9,547 nt of DNA from positions 1 through 9,547 of the forward strand of contig CATYYP010000048.1 of NCBI GenBank assembly GCA_958415245.1, given 5' to 3'. Position 1 is the first letter of the stretch. Each line of letters begins with the position of its first letter. Source of the DNA: Schaalia odontolytica (GTDB taxonomy: Bacteria; Actinomycetota; Actinomycetes; Actinomycetales; Actinomycetaceae). The position numbers were made by a program, and so were the translations under genes. This document shows, in pieces, positions 6,479 to 9,547 of the stretch. The notes under the pieces are model-generated. The model saw nothing but the letters and a program-made list of their open reading frames with translations. It did not search any database and was not told the origin of the DNA.

Positions 6479-8458
6479 TCAGGAGGTCGGCGCGACGCAG
6501 ATCGCGCGGACCTGGGTGGCCTTCACACTCACCCACAGTCCCTCGCCGACGCCGAGGCCCAGCTCGGACCATGCGGCGGCGGTGACTCGCGCGGTGACCA
6601 CGATGCCGCCCGCGAGCGCGACGCGCACGCTGACGAGGGAGCCGTCGACGTCGATGCCCGCGACGACGCCGGGCAGGACGGAACGCGGCGAGGCGTGGGC
6701 TTCCTCGCGGGACAGAGCCACGGCCTCGGGCGGGAAGGTGAGGGCGACGCGCGCTGACTCCTCGCCAGGGGCAACGCTGTCGGAAGCCGCCCACAGCGCC
6801 CCGTCGCCGACGCGCACGCCGACCATGCCGGGACGCGCCACAGGAGGCCCACTCACGATGTTGAGCCCGGCCAAGCGGGCCGCGAACACCGACGCAGGCG
6901 ATGCGAGCACGCGGGCGGGTTCGCCCTCCTCGACGATGCGCCCCTCCCCCATGACGATCATGTGGGAGGCGAGGGAGAGGACCTCGGCGATGTCGTGGGA
7001 GACCAGCAGCGTCGTAATGCCGGCGCCCGCCAGGCGCTCGCGCAGGACGGCGGAAACCTGGGCGGTGGCCTCGACGTCGAGGGCGGCCGTGGGCTCGTCG
7101 AGGATGAGGACCTCGGGGCGGAAAACGAGGGCGCGCGCGATCGCGACGCGGGCAGCCTGTCCACCGGACAGGTCGGAGGCACGCTTGTTCGCGAGGTCGG
7201 CGATCCCCACGGCGCGCAGCTGTTCGAGGGCGGCGGCCCGGGCCTCGGCGCGCCCCACCCCGCGCACGCGCAGGGGGAAGGCGACGTTGGCGAGCACGCT
7301 CATGTGGGTGAAGATGCGGGGCGCCTGGGAAACCAGGGCGACGCCGCGGCGGCGCGCGGGCACGAACGTGGCGGCATCATCGACGACTCGCTCGCCGATG
7401 CTGACGGTCCCGCTATCCACGCGCAGGGTTCCGGCGATCACCTGGGCGAGCGTCGACTTTCCCGCGCCGTTGTGGCCGACGACGGCGGTGACGAGGCCTG
7501 GGCGCAGCTCCGCGTCCACGTCCCATCCGCGCGCCACCACGGTTCCGGCGACGCGCACGGCCACGCCCTCGCTGGCCTCTCCCGCGAGCGCGGCGGGGGC
7601 CTCAGAGGAGCGAGCGGACGAATCAGCGGAAACGCGCCCGGGCCTCGTCGATCGAAGGAGAGACGCGAGGCGTCCCCACGGGGTTTCCGTGAGTGCGACG
7701 ACGGCCGCGGCGACGCCGAGGAGGACCACGCCGAGCGCGAGGGCCAGGTCCGCGTCAGACTCGCGGGCCAGGTAGATCTGGAGGGGCATCGTGCGGGTCA
7801 CGCCCTGCATGGACCCGGCGAAGGTGAGGGTCGCGCCGAATTCGCCGAGGCATCGGGCCAGCGCGAGGGCGGCGCCGCGCCCAAGGCCGGGCAGGACCGT
7901 GGGCAGGGTGATCTGCCAGAAGACGCGCGAGGGCGAGGCGCCGAGAGAGGAGGCCATCTCGTCGAGTCCCTGCTCACGCGCGCGCAGCGCGGACTCAAGA
8001 GTGACGATGAGGAAGGGCAGGGAGACAAATACCTGGGCGATGACGACGGCGGTTGTCGTGAAGGCGATGTCGAGGCCGACGCCGCTGAGGAGCGCGCCGA
8101 GGGTGGAGCGCCTGCCGAAGGCCGCGAGAAGCGCGATGCCCGCCACGACGGGCGGCAGCGAGAGCGGCAGGGCGACGAGGATGCGGGCTGCGCGCACGCC
8201 CCGCCACGAGCGGGACAGCACGAGGGCGGCGGGGACGCCGAGGAGGAGGTCCACGCCGAGCGCGATGGCGCACGTGCGCAGCGAGAGGCCCAGGGCCGAG
8301 GCCGCCTCGGGAGTCGCGAGGGTCGCGCCGAGGGTGGCCCAGTTGACGCGCCCCAGCATGAAGGCCAGGGGCAGGACCAGGAAGCACAGGGCGAGCGCGC
8401 CGAGGCCCCCCGCCCAGACGGGCAGGGGGCTGACGGCGGGTGTCCTGCGTGACTTCAC
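6479..8458 (-). CDS. modBC: Molybdate ABC transporter, fused permease and ATPase (ModB-ModC)
   Basis: This 659-residue protein joins a membrane permease to its ATPase. The N-terminal part (about 1-260) has about six hydrophobic segments (near 13-36, 53-80, 92-114, 131-152, 191-214, 237-256) and the EAA loop with SLGASPSRVFWQITLP (171-186), which docks on the ATPase. A Ser/Ala-rich linker (about 262-298) leads into the ATPase: Walker A GHNGAGKST (328-336), Q-loop Q378, signature LSGGQ (430-434), Walker B LILDEP (451-456) and H-loop H488. A TOBE/Mop-like domain (about 590-655), usual in ModC, ends the protein. Two copies would make a full transporter in the inner membrane, fed by ModA. The start is GTG at 8458, 9 bases after the modA stop with no clear Shine-Dalgarno, suggesting translational coupling to modA. 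Specificity for molybdate rests on the neighbouring ModA and the TOBE domain; tungstate is possible. Confidence 0.9.
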   Translation of the reverse strand: MKSRRTPAVSPLPVWAGGLGALALCFLVLPLAFMLGRVNWATLGATLATPEAASALGLSLRTCAIALGVDLLLGVPAALVLSRSWRGVRAARILVALPLSLPPVVAGIALLAAFGRRSTLGALLSGVGLDIAFTTTAVVIAQVFVSLPFLIVTLESALRAREQGLDEMASSLGASPSRVFWQITLPTVLPGLGRGAALALARCLGEFGATLTFAGSMQGVTRTMPLQIYLARESDADLALALGVVLLGVAAAVVALTETPWGRLASLLRSTRPGRVSADSSARSSEAPAALAGEASEGVAVRVAGTVVARGWDVDAELRPGLVTAVVGHNGAGKSTLAQVIAGTLRVDSGTVSIGERVVDDAATFVPARRRGVALVSQAPRIFTHMSVLANVAFPLRVRGVGRAEARAAALEQLRAVGIADLANKRASDLSGGQAARVAIARALVFRPEVLILDEPTAALDVEATAQVSAVLRERLAGAGITTLLVSHDIAEVLSLASHMIVMGEGRIVEEGEPARVLASPASVFAARLAGLNIVSGPPVARPGMVGVRVGDGALWAASDSVAPGEESARVALTFPPEAVALSREEAHASPRSVLPGVVAGIDVDGSLVSVRVALAGGIVVTARVTAAAWSELGLGVGEGLWVSVKATQVRAICVAPTS

Positions 8459-8467
8459 GTGTCGATG

Positions 8468-9265
8468 TTACTTCGCGGCGGGCGTGAAGCCGGCTTTTTC
8501 GAGAACCTTCTGGCCGTCGGCGGAGAGAACCAGGTCGATCCACTTCTGGCCGAGGTCCTTCTTGGTCGAGGCGCTCACGAGGGCGATCGGGTACTTGTTG
8601 ACGGCCTCATTGGCGCCCTGGATCTCGACGGTGTCGACAGCGTCGCCTTCGGCGAGGGCGTCGGTCTTGTAGACGATACCGGCGTCAGCCTGGCCGGAGG
8701 AGACCTTGCCGCGCACGTCGGTGACGGCCTGCTCCTCGGAAACCGGGTTGAGGGTCACGCCGAGCTTCTCGGTGAGGGTCTTGGTGAGCTTGCCGCAGGG
8801 GACCTCGGGGGCGCAGATGACGAGCTTGACGCCGTCGAGCGAGGAGTCGAGGCCGGTGATGCCCGCAGGGTTGCCGGGCGTCGTGATGAGGGTGAGGGTG
8901 TTGGTAACAAAGATGGTCTGCGCGTCGACCTGCGAGGCCTCGGCGGCCTTCTTCATGGTGGACTCGTTGGCGGTGGCCAGGACGTCGACGTCCGCGCCTT
9001 CGCCGAGCTGGGTCACGAGGTCCTGGGAGCCCGCAAAGTTGAAGCGCACGTCCACGCCAGGGTTGGCGGCCTCAAAGGTCTTCTCGAGCTCACCGAAGGT
9101 CTCGGTCAGCGAGGCGGCGGCGTAGACGTTGAGGACGGTGGTCTCGGCGGGCTGGCTTGCCTCGGACGAGGCCGTGGAGTCGGCGGCAGGGGTCGAGCCG
9201 GAGGTGCAGGCGGCGAGGGCCAGGGCGGCCGCGCCGAGGACGGGAAGGATGCGAAGGGAACGCAC
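8468..9265 (-). CDS. modA: Molybdate-binding lipoprotein ModA
   Basis: This 265-residue periplasmic-type binding protein is anchored outside the membrane and captures molybdate for the ModBC transporter. The start is GTG at 9265, chosen because AGGAG lies 6 bases upstream and because it gives a proper lipoprotein signal: MRSLR, a hydrophobic stretch, and lipobox LAAC with lipidated C20. The frame stays open much further upstream, but any earlier start would bury this signal. A Ser/Thr/Ala/Pro-rich tether (21-42) precedes the fold. ModA motifs are YAAASLTETF (48-57, S52), FAGSQDLVTQL (77-87, S80), TDVRG (V184) and GIVYKTDA (196-203, Y199), which align with the oxyanion ligands of E. coli ModA. 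C151 and C157 in CAPEVPCG may form a disulphide. It is the first gene of the modA-modBC operon. Length and motifs are normal for the family; tungstate binding cannot be excluded. Confidence 0.93.
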   Translation of the reverse strand: MRSLRILPVLGAAALALAACTSGSTPAADSTASSEASQPAETTVLNVYAAASLTETFGELEKTFEAANPGVDVRFNFAGSQDLVTQLGEGADVDVLATANESTMKKAAEASQVDAQTIFVTNTLTLITTPGNPAGITGLDSSLDGVKLVICAPEVPCGKLTKTLTEKLGVTLNPVSEEQAVTDVRGKVSSGQADAGIVYKTDALAEGDAVDTVEIQGANEAVNKYPIALVSASTKKDLGQKWIDLVLSADGQKVLEKAGFTPAAK

Positions 9266-9271
9266 TCGTCT

Positions 9272-9276
9272 CTCCT
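9272..9276 (-). promoter_or_regulatory. Ribosome binding site of modA
   Basis: AGGAG on the minus strand lies 6 bases before the GTG start at 9265. It decides the start against the longer open frame that reaches 9511. Confidence 0.8.
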
Positions 9277-9300
9277 TTTGAGAGGGAATAGAACGAGTTA

Positions 9301-9330
9301 AATCTAACAAGGGGCGCAGCGAGCACGCAA
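9301..9330 (-). promoter_or_regulatory. Candidate promoter of the modA-modBC operon
   Basis: On the minus strand TTGCGT (9325-9330) is followed after 18 bases by TAGATT (9301-9306, four of six to TATAAT and fitting TAnnnT). Transcription would begin near 9294, giving a leader of about 30 bases. An alternative -10, TATGAT (complement of 9414-9419, five of six), lies further upstream without a clear -35 box and would give a leader of about 140 bases. Neither is proven. Confidence 0.4.
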
Positions 9331-9371
9331 CGGTTCGCAAGAGCGCATCCAAATTGTTACTTTTGCGCTTA

Positions 9372-9390
9372 ATCTCAGGGAAACCGAGAT
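9372..9390. promoter_or_regulatory. Inverted repeat upstream of modA, possible operator
   Basis: ATCTC (9372-9376) and GAGAT (9386-9390) are perfect inverted arms around 9 bases. Both are bordered on the outside by the same GCTTA in direct orientation (9367-9371 and 9391-9395). The repeat lies about 42 bases upstream of the candidate modA -35 box. The arm length and spacing suit a dimeric DNA-binding protein, but it does not resemble the E. coli ModE site and the regulator is unknown. Confidence 0.3.
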
Positions 9391-9418
9391 GCTTATTTAA
9401 CTTGTTTCCACCCATCAT

Positions 9419-9440
9419 AAAACGGGCTAAGCTGCCCCGC
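9419..9440 (-). terminator. Possible terminator of a gene beyond the right edge
   Basis: On the minus strand GGGC and GCCC (complements of 9434-9437 and 9424-9427) form a short GC stem around a 6-base loop, extendable by one C-G pair past a bulged G. The stem is followed by G and TTTT. This layout is that of a small intrinsic terminator for a minus-strand gene entering from the right. The stem is short, so confidence is low. Confidence 0.3.
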
Positions 9441-9547
9441 TCAGGCCACGCCTGTCGTACATCGGCACACTCAGACGCCCAGACGCCCCCTTTCCCTCGG
9501 CCCACGCACACAGAAAATCACCTCACGCTCACGCCCGCCCTCAGACC

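Larger units (their letters stand above)
9266..9547. other. Leader and upstream region of modA; no gene recognised
   Basis: These 282 bases hold no coding region I can support. The part next to modA (to about 9420) is clearly richer in A/T than the genes and carries the regulatory candidates listed separately. The part from about 9425 to the right edge is GC-rich and includes a tandem 8-base duplication, CAGACGCC at 9472-9479 and 9480-9487. I see no match to a ModE palindrome or to a molybdenum-cofactor riboswitch by eye. Confidence 0.6.

Noticed and set aside
6962..8452. A 496-codon plus-strand frame opposite modBC
   Set aside because: It has a low-complexity Gly/Glu/Arg-rich translation and is antisense to a frame with all ABC ATPase motifs.
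8459..9301. A 280-codon plus-strand frame opposite modA
   Set aside because: It has a Gly/Val/Leu-rich antisense translation without motifs. ModA on the other strand is unambiguous.
9266..9511. N-terminal extension of modA to starts near 9419 or 9511
   Set aside because: The frame is open, but an upstream start would place 50 to 80 residues before the lipoprotein signal and lipobox, and AGGAG stands correctly before the GTG at 9265.

Overview
The window is high-GC DNA with the coding style of a high-GC Gram-positive bacterium. The gene content fits an anaerobic or facultative member of the Actinomycetaceae (Actinomyces/Schaalia type): a ModA with an actinobacterial VPCG motif, a fused ModB-ModC, and a very large acyl-CoA dehydratase activase fusion. 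The taxonomy is an inference from style and gene content; no rRNA or other marker gene is present.

Layout. (1) 1-1595, plus strand: a protein related to LacZ-type glycoside hydrolase family 2, probably missing only a short N-terminus beyond the left edge. It keeps the non-catalytic beta-sandwich regions but has lost the part of the barrel carrying the nucleophile, most active-site residues and the C-terminal beta-galactosidase domain. It looks like a conserved non-enzyme, not a galactosidase. (2) 1596-1694: a convergent intergenic gap with two hairpins, one a perfect 13-bp stem that probably terminates both genes. (3) 1695-6260, minus strand: a 1521-residue fusion of two BadF/HgdC-type ATPase-activase modules, a cysteine knuckle, a DUF2229/HgdB-like region and a second HgdB-like region. 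(4) 6261-6478: a relatively AT-rich promoter region with a good -35/-10 pair and a strong ribosome binding site for the fusion gene. (5) 6479-8458 and 8468-9265, minus strand: a two-gene molybdate ABC transporter, modA (lipoprotein) followed 9 bases later by a fused permease-ATPase modBC. (6) 9266-9547: the modA leader with a candidate promoter, an inverted repeat and a possible terminator of a gene beyond the right edge.

How they fit together. ModA should capture molybdate outside the membrane and pass it to a ModBC homodimer, supplying molybdenum-cofactor enzymes encoded elsewhere. The fusion protein carries both the ATPase 'archerase' module and dehydratase-like, cysteine-bearing partner modules in one chain, so it may be a self-contained ATP-driven low-potential electron-transfer enzyme. 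Its substrate cannot be read from this window. It lies downstream of modBC on the same strand with its own promoter and no strong terminator between, so partial read-through is possible, but a functional link with molybdenum is only a hypothesis. The fusion protein is the most unusual item here and the degenerate LacZ relative is second. I found no CRISPR array, mobile element, tRNA or rRNA.
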